NCBI GenBank assembly: GCA_905221605.1
Contig: CAJNDS010000757.1
Location: forward strand, 62,001 to 126,000
DNA from: Symbiodinium natans
Lineage: Eukaryota; Sar; Dinophyceae; Suessiales; Symbiodiniaceae
Direction: 5' to 3'
DNA length: 64,000 nucleotides
Shown here: positions 33,382-45,366 of the stretch, one piece after another
How the letters are laid out: each line of letters begins with the position of its first letter
How positions within the stretch are numbered: position 1 is the first letter of the stretch
Notes under the pieces: model-generated
Database searches by the model: none
The model's input: only the letters and a program-made list of their open reading frames with translations
Told to the model about the DNA's origin: nothing
Translations under genes and position numbers: made by a program

Positions 33382-36271
33382 CTTTCTGAGCTTGAAGCCT
33401 TTGATCCGACATGCTCGACTGTTACCGCAAGCCCCCAAGCCCTACGGCCCGAAGCCTGAACCTTCCCTTCAGAGTTCAGGGTTGGGGTTTAGGGTTTAGG
33501 GTTTTGGGTTTGGGGTTTGGGGTTTAGGGTTTAGGGTTGGTTTGGGGTTTGGGGTTTGGGGTTTGGAGTTTGGGGTTTGGGGTTTGGGGTTTGGGATTTG
33601 GGGTTTGGGTTTAGGGTTTAGGGTTTAGGGTTTAGGGTTGAGCGGTAGAGGCCGAAAGCCTTGGTTCGTGGGAAGGGTTTAAGGCTCTAGGGTTCAAGGT
33701 TTCAGCATATGGACCCCATGAGCATCACATAGCTATGCTGACTCCTTATTGTAGGGTTGTTTGGGTTTAGGGTTTAGGGTTTAAGGTTTAGGGTGTATTT
33801 AGGGTTTAGGGTGTTTTTGGGTAGCCGCATGACCCCCCGAAGCCCTACGCCCCAGACCCCGCTGGAGGATGGGTAGCCGCCTCGACTGGATGGGGGGCGA
33901 ATCCAGTTAACAAAAAGCCCTAAACTCCTAAACCCCTAAACCCTAAGCGCCTAAACCCCTAAACCATAAACCCTAAATCTTGATTTCTGGTGGCATGGTC
34001 AGAGACAGACACGTGTACTCGCCCAGGACGGTGCCAAAAAATGCTGAAAGCACTATGGGCTCCCCTATGCCCTAGCGTTCCCAGGATTCCGACGAGTCGG
34101 GTTCCGAGAAGTTCCTAGGGTTTCAGGGATTAGAGCTTAGGATTTTAAACCCGAAACCCTAAGCCCTAAGCCCTAAACCCTAAACCCTTGGGGTTCGGGG
34201 GGGGGTTTCCTGGGGTTCCTACTCGGGCTGCAAGGGTTCCTAAAGGATGCCCTAAGCCAGCACAAGGTTTAGGGTTTTAGGGTTTAGGGTTTCAATGTCC
34301 GACGTAGTTGGGGTCTGAGTCTCTGGTGGGGTTTAGAGACTCAGAATGAATTGGGTGGCACTTCGCATCCTAAGGCCCCTCAACCCTAAACCCTAGACCC
34401 TAGACCCTAAGCCCTAAGCCCTAAACCCTAAACCCCTAAGGGACCTTAAGGCCCTTCAAGGCCCGCAGGGCGGCAGGAGCCTGCTTCCAAAACGGCTTCA
34501 AAGAAGAGCCCTCACCGCTCCTGCGGCGTCCTGTCAATGCCTCGACGCGAAAAACTCAGGTGAAGAAAACGAAATGGGGGGTTTTAGGGTTTAGGGTTTA
34601 GGGTTTAGGGTCTGGGGTTTAGGGTTTAGGGTTTGCGGCTTAGGGCTGGTGGAATTCAATCGCGACAGTGCGGCTGCGTGAGTTGACTACCAGGGCGCTG
34701 TGCCCAGCCCTTTGAACCCCTTTAAACCCCATTCCAGTATCCTAAACCCTAAACCCCAATCCCTAAACCCTAAACCCTAAACCCTAAACCCTAAACCCTA
34801 AACCCTAAACCCTAAACCCTAAACCCTAAACCCTAAACCCTAAACCCTAAACCCTAAACCCTAAACCCTAAACCCTAAACCATGTCCTACTCAACCTGGA
34901 GATGCCTTGGTCGCCGCTTTGAGGTCTTTGCTTGCCCGGCTTCCTTGCCCGCAGGCATGTGATAAGATCGCTGCCGCCCCAACCTATTTTTGAAGCCGGT
35001 GGGGTTGCCAAGCACCGTGTAGTCTGTTGAGATGGTCCAGCTGGCATTGTTTGCGGGGTTGTGGGCGTTTAGGGGCTTGATTATTTTATTTGTTTTCAGG
35101 CTTTGATGGTCTAGGTTTTTTCGTGGTTTAGGGTGCTTGCTGCAGGGGTTTCGGGCTGACGGTTCGGGGGGTCCGGGCCTCTATCGCAAGCCCCGGCGAC
35201 TTGTATGGGAGCTTTGACGGCATGTGGGGATGTACCTAAACCCTAAACCCTAAACCCTAAACCCTAAACCCTAAACCCTAAACCCTAAACCCTAAACCCT
35301 AAACCCTAAACCCTAAACCCTAAACCCTAAACCCTAAACCCCTAAACCCCTAAACACCTAAACCCTAAACCCTAAACCCTAAACCCTAAACCCTAAACCC
35401 TAAACCCTAAACCCTAAACCCTAAACCCTAAACCCTAAACCCTAAACCGCCAAAATTGGTCGGTTCCCGAATTTCGGGCCACGCAACCTTCATTTTTGGG
35501 GGGTTTGGGGTTTATGAGGTTTAGGGTTGAGGGGACAAGGACCATGACCCTAAACCCTGAGCCCTAAACACTAAACCCTAAACCCTAAACGTTTCGAAGG
35601 TGTTTGCCAAGAGAGGCCTTGGGATGACGGGGTCTACGAGGTTTACTTAGGGTTTAGGGTTTAGGGTTTAAGGTTTAGGATTTAGGGTTTAGGGTTTAGG
35701 GTTTAGGGCTTAGGGTTTAGGGTTTAGGGTTTAGGGTTTGCGGTCGCGTGTGCCCTGAGGCCAATGGGTTCGATTGGCGTTTCTGCTATTTGCTTAAGAA
35801 CTCCCCAAAAACATAAGAATAGCAATCCATATTTTGCCCTTACAAGAGAGAGTGTTTTTCATTTTTTCCGTTTTGTGTGGTTCTTAAGCAATGAGTAGGC
35901 TTGGGGTTTCGGGTTTAGGGTTTCGGGTTTGGGGTCCAGGGTTTAGGTTTTGGGTTCGGGGTGTAGGGCCTGGGATCTAGGGTCTCCCAAGCATAAAGCC
36001 AAACGACTGCGTGGGCAACTCACGCCCCGAAAAGGACAAAAACCCTAAACCCTAAACCCTAAACCCTAAACCCGAAACCCTAAAGACCCGAGGTTGCCGT
36101 ATAGGTTGCGACAATTCAGCATGAAAAAATGCAGAAATTGAAGTTCAGGTCCTTCTGCGGAGTGCCCCAAGCCCCTCAACCCTCATCCCAAAACCCTAGG
36201 GCGTCAAGTCACCAAAGCTTTACCGCATCCCTTCTTGCAGAACTTCCAGCACCCTGATTAAAGCCTCTTAA
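33382..36271 (+). CDS. Unrecognised gene, eight proposed exons
   Basis: Exons 33382-33426, 34003-34032, 34469-34559, 34902-34950, 35191-35231, 35600-35640, 36120-36148 and 36241-36271 join in phase to 118 residues and TAA 36269-36271. Readings: LSELEAFDPTCSTVT; RQTRVLAQDG; GGRSLLPKRLQRRALTA with CQCLDAKNS; ALVAALRSLLARLPC; PGDLYGSFDGMWG; VCQERPWDDGVYE; HEKMQKLKF; TSSTLIKAS. Donors: GC 33427, GC 34033, GT 34560, GC 34951, GT 35232, GT 35641, GT 36149. The last acceptor (CCCTTCTTGCAG) is strong. The Trp- and Cys-bearing segment from exon 5 to 6 looks like a folded domain, but I do not recognise it. Exon 2 is the least certain; the start is not located. Introns hold long CCCTAAA arrays. Confidence 0.52.
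34738..34880. repeat. CCCTAAA array
   Basis: About 19 units, ending 20 bases before the exon at 34902. Confidence 0.95.
35235..35450. repeat. CCCTAAA array starting next to a donor
   Basis: About 30 units beginning at GTACCTAAACCC, the donor after 35231. Confidence 0.95.
35783..35899. mobile_element. MITE-like element, family 4 (TGCTTAAGAAC ends)
   Basis: About 117 bp; left CTATTTGCTTAAGAACTCCCC, right GGTTCTTAAGCAATGAGTAG. Related copies 48285-48434 and 63094-63266. Confidence 0.75.
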
Positions 36272-36474
36272 GCCCTAGAACCATGCCCTAAACCCTAAAC
36301 CCTAAACCCTAAAACCGTAAAACCCTAAAACCCACAAGGACCCTTCACAAAAACTCTCCAAGCCCGACAATTTGTGAGCCAGATCTAACATTTTGAACGA
36401 CCTTAAGCCACCACACAAGCTCAGCCGAGCCCTAAACCCTTGAAAGCCACCCAAAAGCCAAAACTTGCTGTGAA

Positions 36475-36597
36475 CCCTAAACCCTAGACCCTAGACCCTA
36501 GACCCTAGACCCTAGACCCTAGACCCTAGACCCTAGACCCTAGACCCTAAACCCTAAACCCTAAACCCTAAACCCTAAACCCTAAACCCTAAACTCA
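36475..36597. repeat. CCCTAGA variant block joined to CCCTAAA block
   Basis: Nine consecutive CCCTAGA units, then seven CCCTAAA units. Confidence 0.95.
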
Positions 36598-36769
36598 TAG
36601 GCGGAGAGTGGAGCACCCCCGGCCTGAAACCGAAACCTAAGCCCCAGGGGACAAGCCCCAAGCCCCAAACCCTGAAAAATAAGAGGGTTTGGGGTTTAGG
36701 GTTCAGGGTTTAGGGTTATCGGAAGCCCGAACTAAGCCTTGTAGACCCTAAGCCCCAAAGCCCCGCCAG

Positions 36770-39700
36770 GCGGTTGTTTCGGATCCTCGGTACCCTCGTG
36801 AGCTGCGAGAAATGAGGTGGACTAGGGCTTAGGGTTGAAGGGTTTAGGGTTTAGGGTGTGGGGTTTAGAGTTTGGGGTTTTTGGGGTCCGAGCCTCTAAA
36901 GGTTAAGCTTTAGCTGAAAACCCTGAACCGCCCGAAATCCGGCTGGGTTTGAGGCTCCGTGTGGCTCTTTGGGCTTTGGGTTTTGGCACGCATCGGGGTC
37001 CTGAAAACAGCCCTGACTGGACTGTATATTCTAGGCCCGGCGAGCCCTTTTAGGGTTGAGGGTTTAAGTTAGGGTTTCGGGTTTAGGGTTTAGGGCTAGG
37101 GTTTAGGGTGAAGGGTTCAGGGCTTAGTGTTTCCTGTAATAGGGCGTAGATGCTGTGAAGGTTAGGATGCAGCAGAGGCTCCAAAACCTCGTCAGGCGCG
37201 AAGAGCAGATCTGGCCCGATTGTGGGGGGCCATCTTTTTCTTTTCTCCCACCCCACGCCGTCCGAGGCGGCAAAACCACCCAAACCTATTCCTTTTAGGG
37301 TTTAGGCCGAACCTCATGACAATCGCTTACTTCCCGTCACCAGGTCCCGCCTCCGTCGTTTGTATCGTCGCAGAAGGTGTCGGGGGGTCCCAGAAGGTCC
37401 CGGGTGCCAGTAAGTTCAACCAGAGGGGGTCGCAGGGGGGTCCCAGGGGTCCTAGGGCCAGGGGTCCGGGACCCCCCTGGACTGGGCGGCTCCAGGCTCC
37501 GAGGTGTGGGAGGCGGGCGAACGAGCTGGGTCCACTGGCTTAGGCGCCGCCCCGCAACTGTAGGGGGGCGGCTTAGGCCTGGAGTTTAGGGGCTAGGGTT
37601 CAGGGCTTTAGGGTTTAGGGTTTAGGGTTTCGGGTTTCGGGTTTAGGGTTTAGGGTTTAGGAAGCTAAACGCCTTCGTGGCACAGCAGGCGCTGATCGAG
37701 TTACGTTTAGATCGCGTGCACGCAAAACCCTAAACCCTGAATCTAAACCCTAAACTCTAAACCCTAAAACTGATACGGGCATTTCTGGAAAAAAGGGGTA
37801 GTATAGGGGTCGGAATACATGATTAATAGTATTCCCTTAGGGCCCCTACATAATTTTACTATAATAACCCCCAAAACCTTATTTTTAGTATTAAGGCCCC
37901 TGTAGTACCCTAAACCCTAAGCCCAAAATATGGGTGCCCCTGTTTTGTACCGCGCATAGCATAGAACCCCCTTGAAGGGACCCCCCCCCCCCACCAAAAA
38001 GGGTACCCCCCCCCCCACCAAAACAAAAAGGCACCCCCTATTTTCGGAAACACCCTATCAAACCCAAGCCCTAAGTTATTAAACCCGAAACCGTAATACT
38101 TTAAAACATCCTAAACCATCCTAAACCCTAACCCCTGACCCCTAAACCCTAAACCTTAAACGCTAAACCCTAAACCCTAAACCCTAAACCCTACGTAGCC
38201 CACAAAGCCCTCAAAATCTGAGCCGCTCAGGCCTGAGGAGCTGGGCGGGAAGACGTCAAAGTACACGCCCGGTGCCTGGTTGGTTTCTAGGACGCAGAGC
38301 AGGTTTAGGGTTTAGGGTTTAGGGTTTAGGGCTTAGGGCTTAGGGTTTAGGGTTTAGGGTTTAGGGTTTAGGGCTAGGACGCAGAGTAGGCCTTTTTCAC
38401 TTTTTCAGGCTTTGGGTTCCCGTCTAATTAAGCCACTTCAAGACCATAAGGGTTATGTTTTTGCTTCCTAGGTTTCTCTTGGGTCGAGGTTTGGCATCAG
38501 GGCTCAGCAATGCAACATCTGAAGCTCTTAGCCTGAGCCCGGCACCCCCCCACAAAATCACATCTCCATTTTCTGACTTCGGGGACTATTGATATTTGGG
38601 GGTTGAGGGGTTTGGGGCCAGAGTTTGGGGATTTTGGAGCTCAAGATGCTCAAGATGCCCAGAGCCTAGCAGGTTTCAAGGGATTAAGGCTCGTACCCTT
38701 AAGGGTGTGCCCCGAAGAGGTTCCCTTAATATAGGGGTTTCCGAATCTAAGGGTACCCTTTTCCGGCGTAGGGGACCGGGGCCTTGGAGTGAGCGCTCCA
38801 AGCGCCTAGGGTTTAGGGTTTAGGGTTTAGGGGCTGCGGCCCTAAAAGCTCCTATATGCAGCATCGAAGATTCCTGCAATACGGGCTCGAAGATTTTGGG
38901 GCATGTAAGGGGGTCCCATTTTTGGCAAGTGCCCATGTCGTGCTGCAATGCTAGTTTCCGGTACCCTTTTTGGGGGTCCCCTTCAGGGGATTCTATCCTA
39001 TTTGGGGCATAAAAAAGGGTACCCCCTATGTTGGGAAGCAGCCATCTCCTCCCAATTTGGCGCTTATATTTCCTCAAAGTGTCGTTAACAGGGGCCCCCA
39101 AACCCAAGGGTACAACCTTAGGGGTCCAAGCTAGCAAGCTCTGACAGGTGCAGCAGGCGGAAGCGCGCTCTTTTTGTTAGGGTTTAGGGTTTAGGGTTTG
39201 GGGTTTAGGGTTTAGGGTTTACTCGTTGACGAAGCCCCTAGGAACTCCCAGAGCCACTGAGCACCTGCTGAACGCCAAAGTTTCCCGGAACTTGCGAAAG
39301 CCCCCAAGCTTAATGGTTCTGAGCGCCCAAAAATAGATCTCTTGAAGGGCGATATGGAGGTTTCCGGTAATCGGGGTAGGGTTCCTTTAATAAGGAGTCT
39401 ACTATCTTGGAGGTATGTTAAGGGCACCCCTATTTGGGGAAATGCCCAGCTGGAATCCTAGTTATCTTTCAGAACAGGTATGCACAAGATCAACCCACCT
39501 CTTGATGCCTCACTTCCAAGGTGGACTCAGACTAATTGGGATATTCGATGCCGTGTGCCTCTCGATCCCGCCACTCCCTCAGAGGGAGTCTCCCTGCACT
39601 GACCCCTCATCTGTAGAGGGGTCGGAATAGTTACCAGTTGTACTCCCTTATGGTTCCTATATACATATAGTTATACCATAATAAACCCCCCAAAAGCCTC

Positions 39701-40689
39701 TTCTAAGTGTTAAGCCCCCTATATTAGGGTTTAAGGTTTGGCTTGTGGGGCTTAGACGGAAGTTTCAGGCTTCAGGAGGCTCACCGACAAGTACAGCTGC
39801 AAGCGCAGCTTCAGAGAGTCGGGGCTCGAGAGCTAAGGCTTTTCAAGAGTATCGAAGCCCTATCACCCCACGACCCTGTAACCCTGCAACCCTAAACTCT
39901 TAGCCTGGCATCCCTACAACCCTACACCCGAAACCCTAAACCCTAAACTCTTAACCCTACATCCACCATCCAACCGCCATTCCGCCATCCAACCCCCCCT
40001 AAAACCCTAGAACCCAAAACCTTAAACCCTGAACCCTAAACCCTAAACCCTAAACCCTAGACCCTAAACCCTAAACCGCTCTAAACCCCAAACCCTAAAC
40101 CTCAAAACCTGAACCCTACATCCCGAAGCCCTAAACCCTCAACTTTGAAAGCCGGGGGGGGGGGGGAGGGGGGGGGAAACCCCAAAGCCTAAACCCCGAG
40201 CCCTTGAGGGGCTTAGGGTTCTAGGGCTGAGGATCCTTGGGTTTAGGGTTTAGGGTTTAGGGTTTATGGTTTAGGGTTTAGGGTTGAGGGTTTAATTAGG
40301 GTTTAGGGTTTAGGGTTTAGGGCTTAGGGTTTAGGGTTCAAGAACCCTTAACCCTGAAGCCATGAACCCCCTAAAGCCCTAAACTCGTAAAGTTTGAGGG
40401 CTTAGGGTTTAAGGCCCTCAACCCGCTTAGGCCCCAACGCCCGAAAGCCGAAACCCTGAACCCTGAACCCTAAACCCTGAACCCTGAACCCTAAAGCCTA
40501 CACCTAACCCTATGCAAGGAGACGATGAAGACCGACATCAAGTGCATCATTCAGTCCAGTCCTCAGCAGTGGCTTGGTGTTTCGGATTTAGGGTTTAGGG
40601 TCTAGGGTTTAGGGTTTAGGGTTCATAAACCCCAAAGGTCCCCAATGCCAGACGCTGAAGCCCGGTGGCCAGATGGCTGTCTGATTTGA
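36770..40689 (+). CDS. Unrecognised gene with coiled-coil segments, eight proposed exons
   Basis: Exons 36770-36816, 37166-37228, 37661-37717, 38231-38273, 39148-39162, 39776-39823, 40519-40576 and 40652-40689 join in phase to 122 residues and TGA 40687-40689. Readings: AVVSDPRYPRELREM; MQQRLQNLVRREEQIWPDC; KLNAFVAQQALIELRLDR; PEELGGKTSKYTPG; VQQAE; EAHRQVQLQAQLQRVG; ETMKTDIKCIIQSSPQQWL; DAEARWPDGCLI. The long charged, Gln/Leu-rich runs suggest a coiled coil. Donors are GT 36817, GC 37229, GC 37718, GC 38274, GC 39163, GC 39824, GT 40577. The acceptor at 37660 is the last TTTAG of a TTTAGGG block. An alternative third exon, 37344-37543, with GT-AG limits and a Gly/Arg-rich frame (FNQRGSQGGPRGP), is possible. 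No family recognised; the order of exons 3-6 is tentative. Confidence 0.42.
37344..37543 (+). CDS. Alternative Gly/Arg-rich exon-like segment
   Basis: After CGTCACCAG the frame reads ASVVCIVAEGVGGSQKV and continues Gly/Arg-rich (FNQRGSQGGPRGP) to TAG at 37541. A canonical GTAAGT lies inside (about 37410). RGG-like composition is typical of RNA-binding tails, but the region is G-rich on this strand and the composition may be accidental. Confidence 0.3.
37795..37910. mobile_element. MITE-like element, family 5 (AATAGTATTCCCTTAGGG core)
   Basis: Shares TATAGGGGTCGGAATA, CCCTTAGGGCCC and TATAATAACCCCCAAAACC with 39598-39726 and, in the other orientation, with 40960-41056 and 2330-2405. Confidence 0.6.
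38287..38390. mobile_element. TTTAGGG block inserted in a short element, with 17-bp duplication
   Basis: CTAGGACGCAGAGCAGG (38287-38303) and CTAGGACGCAGAGTAGG (38374-38390) flank a 70-bp TTTAGGG/CTTAGGG block. The same element occurs uninterrupted near 49548 and 57540 (with GACCCAG instead of GACGCAG). Confidence 0.8.
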
Positions 40690-40751
40690 AGCCTACCTGC
40701 CGACGTGTGTTGTTGGGCCCTGCTCCTAGACCCTCCACTTAGTTCAGGAGT

Positions 40752-40850
40752 AGGGGTTTAGAGTTTAGGGTTTAGGGTTTAGGGTTTAGGGTTTAGGGTT
40801 TAGGGTTTAGGGTTTAATGTTTAGGGTTTAAGGTTTAGGGTTTAGGGTTT
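40752..40850. repeat. TTTAGGG array
   Basis: About 14 units, after the end of the gene 36770-40689. Confidence 0.95.
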
Positions 40851-41074
40851 GAGGGGAGCTACCAATGTTTCCGAGGCGGGGGCATCTCAGCCTCTTTGTC
40901 TTCGGGGAGGCGGGGACATCTCTTCATGTGTGTGGTGGCTGTGCGTAAATAGTATACGAGGCTTAATAATTAGAATAGGGTTTTGGGGGTTGTTATGGTA
41001 TAGTTATAAACGGACCCTAAGGGAGTACTGCTAGTACTTCTTCCGACCCTTAGATTACCCATGTTATCCACAAG

Positions 41075-42630
41075 ATGCCGGCGTAGACCCCGGTCAGTTC
41101 CAGTGGGTCCCTAAACCCTAAACCCTAAACCCTAAACCCTAAACCCTAAACCCTAAACCCTAAACCCTAAACCCTAAACCCTAAACCCTGAACCAAGTCT
41201 TCGCGACGCGGCGCAAGCCTCCAAAAGTGCGAAGGCGAGGCGGAAACGCATTTTCGTGCACGGGGGCCGCACGGGAGCCTCAGGCGAGAGTGCGATTTGG
41301 AGCCTGCCAGGATGCGAAAACCCTAAATCTCTAAACCCTCAACCCTCAGAAGCCCTAAGCCCTAAGAGCTAAACCCTAAACCCTAAACCCTAAACCCGAA
41401 ACCCTAAACCCCGTCTGCGATGTTTCAACCCTAACCCACCCTTGGGAGCCCTGCTCCTTGTGCAGAAGGACGGGCCTTGAAGGCTTTGCACAACTTTCCC
41501 AGCAAAGCAGGACTCTAAGCCCCCCCCCCTCGTTAAATCCTAAACCCGAACGACGGGCCTAAACCCTAAACCCGAATTTAAAGCCTAAACCCTAACCCAC
41601 AAGCCTAAACCCTAAACCCTCAACCCTAAAGCCAAAACCCTCAACCCTCAACCCTCAACCCGCAACCCTCAACCCTCAACCCTAAACCCTAAAGCCTAAC
41701 CCTAAATCCTCAGCCCTAAACCGTCCAGCCGGGAGGATAAGACTTGCCCAAGTAGCTACGGGTGTGGGGTACCAAGACATGGCAAAGATGACTGCCCCAC
41801 TGCTTGGCAGCCTCCGGGCTGGTGGGTTTAGGGTTTAGGGTTTAGGGTTTAGGGTTTAGGGCTTAGGGTTTTGGGTTTAAGGTGTAGGCCAGCCACCCTA
41901 AAGACCCGAAGCCTGAGTCTGCGCCCGAAGCCCTCAAAATGTTTGGCCCTAACCTCAAACTTGAGACCCCAAACCCCTCAAACCAGTGAGAAGCATTGAG
42001 AGGTGGAACAGGGTTTAGGCGGCTTCTTGAGATTTAGGGTTTTAGATTCTCGAGCTAGTTTCGGGGTTTTTGAGCTTTAGGGCCTTTGGGGTTTTGAGGT
42101 CTCACTTGCTCTACTAACTGCCTAAATGTGGGCACCGGCATAGGCGAGTCATCCCGATGGTCCTAGTGTAAGGATGTGCGAGGGCAGCTTGTTTCGAACA
42201 CTTCTGGCGGCCTCCCCCAAAGCCCACAGGAACATTCCTGCCCCTTCCCCTTGGCGCCGCGTGAGGCGATCCTGAATGGGCCGCTGTGCGATAAAGTCGA
42301 CACGGAGGCACCGCTTTTGGCCTTAAACCTTAAACCCTCACAAAGCGATTTGGGGGTCTAGGAAATTGCGGGTACCCCGTTTATACCCCAAATAGGAAAG
42401 AAGCCCCCTTAAAGGGACCCCCAGAAAGGGTACCCCTATTGTCGGAAACCCCCATTTAGGCTGGAGTCCCTGAAGCCTTGCAAGAGCCTCGGTAGAGGGT
42501 TTACGCTGCCAGGCTTCCTAAATCCTAAACCCTAAACCCTAAACCCTAAACCCTAAACCCTAAACCCCAAGAAGCCGAGGGGTGCACCTTGGCAACGCGC
42601 GAGAAGCCACGGGCGGCTGGGAAAGTGTAG
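41075..42630 (+). CDS. Unrecognised gene, five proposed exons
   Basis: Exons 41075-41106, 41198-41310, 41466-41506, 41753-41821 and 42575-42630 join in phase to 102 residues and TAG 42628-42630. Readings: AGVDPGQFQW; SSRRGASLQKCEGEAETHF and GSLRRECDLEPA; RTGLEGFAQLSQQ; ATGVGYQDMAKMTAPLLGS; EGCTLATREKPRAAGK. Donors GT 41107, GA 41311, GC 41507, GT 41822. The second exon is also open in another frame (AQASKSAKARRKRIF), and the final exon could instead splice at GTGTAG (42625). The start is not located. No family recognised. Confidence 0.45.
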
Positions 42631-42753
42631 AGCAACGATGGAACTTTGGCCATCCTCCACGATGACTCTTGTCTAGGGTTTAGGGTTTAGGGTTTAGGGT
42701 TCAGGGTTTAGGGTTTAGGGTTTAGGGTTTAGGTTTGTCCGCGACTGTGACAG

Positions 42754-44900
42754 ATGAGGGCAGGATCGGCTGAAGAACTTGCCCATGCGGTGAAGCCTTG
42801 CGTGTTGTATGTTGGGATGTTCCCCCTTACACGAACAGCCCTTAGAAAGGGATTGTAGTGCTGTACCCCCCCCCATTGTACTCCCTATTAAGGTCTCTTA
42901 GTATTAGGGGAACATTTCCATGGAAGCCCCAATCAGGGAAGAAAGTAGGAACAGAACAGGAAAAATCCATTACCAGGGTCCTTATGTTCCCTTGATCTTC
43001 CTACTACTTACTCAGGGTTCCCGTTTTTCGAGTTCCCATTGAACTTATGTTCCCTAAAACGTCCTACTGCTTACTTGGGGTTCCCTGTTTCGGGTTCCCA
43101 TTAAGTCCCTTTAATTGGGGTTTAGGGCTTAGGATTTCGGGTTTAGGGTTTAGGGTTTGGGGTTTAGGGTTTAGGATTTAGAGTTTAGGGTGTAGGGCTC
43201 ATAAAGACAAGGCCCAACATGCCCCAAGCCCGGCAGTCCGAGCGGTAGTCCTCAACCCCTAAGCCCTAAGCCCTAAACCCCAAGCCCGAAACCCCTAAAC
43301 CCGAAACCCTAGCCCGAAACCCTAAACCCCAAACCCTAAACCCCAAGCCTTAAAATTTAAACCCTAAACCCTAAACCCTAAACCCTAAACCCTAAACCCT
43401 AAACCCTAAACTCCATGAAGCTATGCTTTTCACCTGGCTCCTGCTTCCCCAGAGGTCTGTAAGCCCCGAACCCGACGCCCAAACCCTAGAAGCGCTAAAG
43501 CCCCAAAGCCGGTTTAGGGTTTAGGGTTTAGGGTTTAGGGCTTAGGGTTTAGGGTTTAGGGTTGAGGGTTTAGGGCTTAGGGTTTAGGGTTTGGGGTTTG
43601 GGGTTTAGGCCCCAAACCCTACAACCCCACACCCGAAACGCCAGCGAGACGACCCAGCGTCAAAGTGTCAAACACGGCCCCAACACCTATCACCACTAAT
43701 TACACCCTAAACCCTAGATCCCTTTAGACCCTGCAAGCCCTACAGACCCAAAGCCCCAAAAACTGAACCCCAAATCCCCAAGCCCAAGCCCCAAGCCCCA
43801 AACCCCAAACCCCCAAGTCCAAGCCCAACCCCCAAACCCCAAACCCCAGACCCTAAGCTCTAAGCCCCAAACTCCAAACTCCAAACTCCAAACTCCAAAC
43901 TCCAAACAGCCCTAAACAACGAAGCCCAAGCTAGAGGAGTCCGCCTGGACTTTGGAGCGAGTTGGCAAGGAGGTTCCCCCGAGGCCGCCTGCGCCACATT
44001 TTAGGGTGCAGGGTCTAGGGGGTTTAGGGTTTAGGGTTTAGGGTTCGGGGTTTAGGGTTCAGATTTTAGGGTTTAGGGTTTAGCTTGTAGGGTGCAGGGT
44101 TTAGGGTTTAGGGTTAGGGGCTTACGTCCTAGGGTTTAGTGTCTAGGCGGATGTGGGATGGCACTAATCTGTTCCCGCTTCTGTTCTAGGGATGGAGCAC
44201 AGCTCGTTGAGGGCGTCGGGTAGGGTTCTGGGTGCAGGGTTTTGGGTTTTAGGGTTTAGGGTTCAGGGTTCATTTAGGGTGTAGGATTCTTTACAAGCTT
44301 GTGGGTGTACAGGCTCGGTTTAGGGCATTTGGGAGCCCCCTAAACCCCGAAGCCTAAACCCTAGACCCTAAACCCTAGCCCTAAACCCCAAGTCCTAAAC
44401 CCGAAACCCTAAACCTAGACCAAACGCTATATCGCCCAGAACTTGCAGAAGGGGTCTCCGAGTTCCCGCTGGCGGCGCTCCGTTGTCTGGGGTGTTTCTG
44501 AACCAGGCTTTAGGGTGTAGGTCTAGGGCTTCAAGCAGAGACCGTTTTTTTAGCATTGCGATTCAAGCACCCGGACATTTCAAGCACTGCCGATTCCCGC
44601 CCGCGCGATTCAAGCACAATTTCTGGTTCAAGCGCTAAAAAACTCTATGTCTTCGCATGCTTCTGCAAATTGAAACCGGGCAAGCCTCTTTCCGTCAATT
44701 GAGGGCCGGCAACGCCCACAGCCGGCTGGTGCATCCAACATGTTAGGGTTTAGGGTTTAGGGTTTAGGGTTTAGGGTTTAAGGTTTAGGGTTTAGGGTTT
44801 GGGGTTTAGGGTGTAGGGTGGCGAGACTTCGCGACGAGGATGTCTTGGCAAAGCCACGGGCCAAAGGCGAGGACAGAGCAGACCGCCGCCCCGCGGATAA
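42754..44900 (+). CDS. Unrecognised small gene, five proposed exons, start codon directly after an acceptor
   Basis: ATG 42754 follows GTGACAG. Exons 42754-42789 (MRAGSAEELAHA), 43925-43956 (PKLEESAWTL), 44190-44219 (DGAQLVEGV), 44449-44491 (RGLRVPAGGAPLSG) and 44817-44900 (GGETSRRGCLGK, ends TAA) join in phase to 74 residues. The acceptor before 44190 (CCCGCTTCTGTTCTAG) is strong; donors are GT 42790 (GTGAAG), GC 43957, GT 44220, GT 44492. An alternative frame in the last segment (ARLRDEDVLAKPRAKGEDR) is equally open, so the 3' end is uncertain. The middle exon at 43925 could extend to 43972 (ERVGKE, GT donor). Confidence 0.35.
42812..42920. mobile_element. MITE-like element, family 1
   Basis: Starts TTGGGATGTTCCCCCTTAC, ends AGGGGAACATTTCCA; more diverged than the other copies. 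Lies in the first intron of the gene 42754-44900. Confidence 0.75.
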
Positions 44901-45366
44901 GGCAAGGCGCACCTCAGGGGGAGCCCGACGCAAGCATGCATATGCTGTTATATATTGCGTCTTAATATCCTACAACCTGTTTCTATTCAGTTTGTATGTA
45001 TGTATGTATGTATGTATGTATGTATGTATGTATGTATGTATGCATGTATGTATGTATGCATGTATGTATGTATAGTATGTATAGTATATTTATATCTCTG
45101 AACTGTTTACATATATATATATATATGGATATATTTCTACCCGGACCCCTGGCCCCGGGGGAGGATCCCCGTAAGGGTTCCTAAGTATGACCCACTAGTA
45201 GTGTGAAGTGCTGTTTGGGGGCTCTACTTTTTGGATCCTCCCAGGGGTCTGGGTATATACCCTAAACCCAAAACCCTAAGCCCTAAGCCCTAAGCCCTAA
45301 ACCCTCAACCCTAAACCCTAAACCCTAAACCCTTCTATTTGTTTGACCATTTGAATGCCTAGCCAG
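44901..45366. other. Intergenic stretch with TATG microsatellite
   Basis: (GTAT)n with a few GCAT units at 44993-45090, an (AT)n run at 45111-45126 and a palindromic segment around 45138-45250 (CCGGACCCCTGGCC / CCTCCCAGGGGTCTGGG). Confidence 0.7.

Noticed and set aside
37083-37283. Minus-strand 66-codon frame
   Set aside because: Overlaps a better plus-strand exon (37166-37228) whose joints agree in phase, and its C-terminus is telomere-type repeat.
43714-43905. Trp/Gly-rich minus-strand frame (GVWGLEFGVWG type)
   Set aside because: Typical translation of CCCCAAA/CCCCAAG telomere-type variants; many similar frames in the window were dismissed for the same reason.
44996-45184. Met-Tyr-Val-Cys repeat protein
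   Set aside because: Translation of a (GTAT)n microsatellite.
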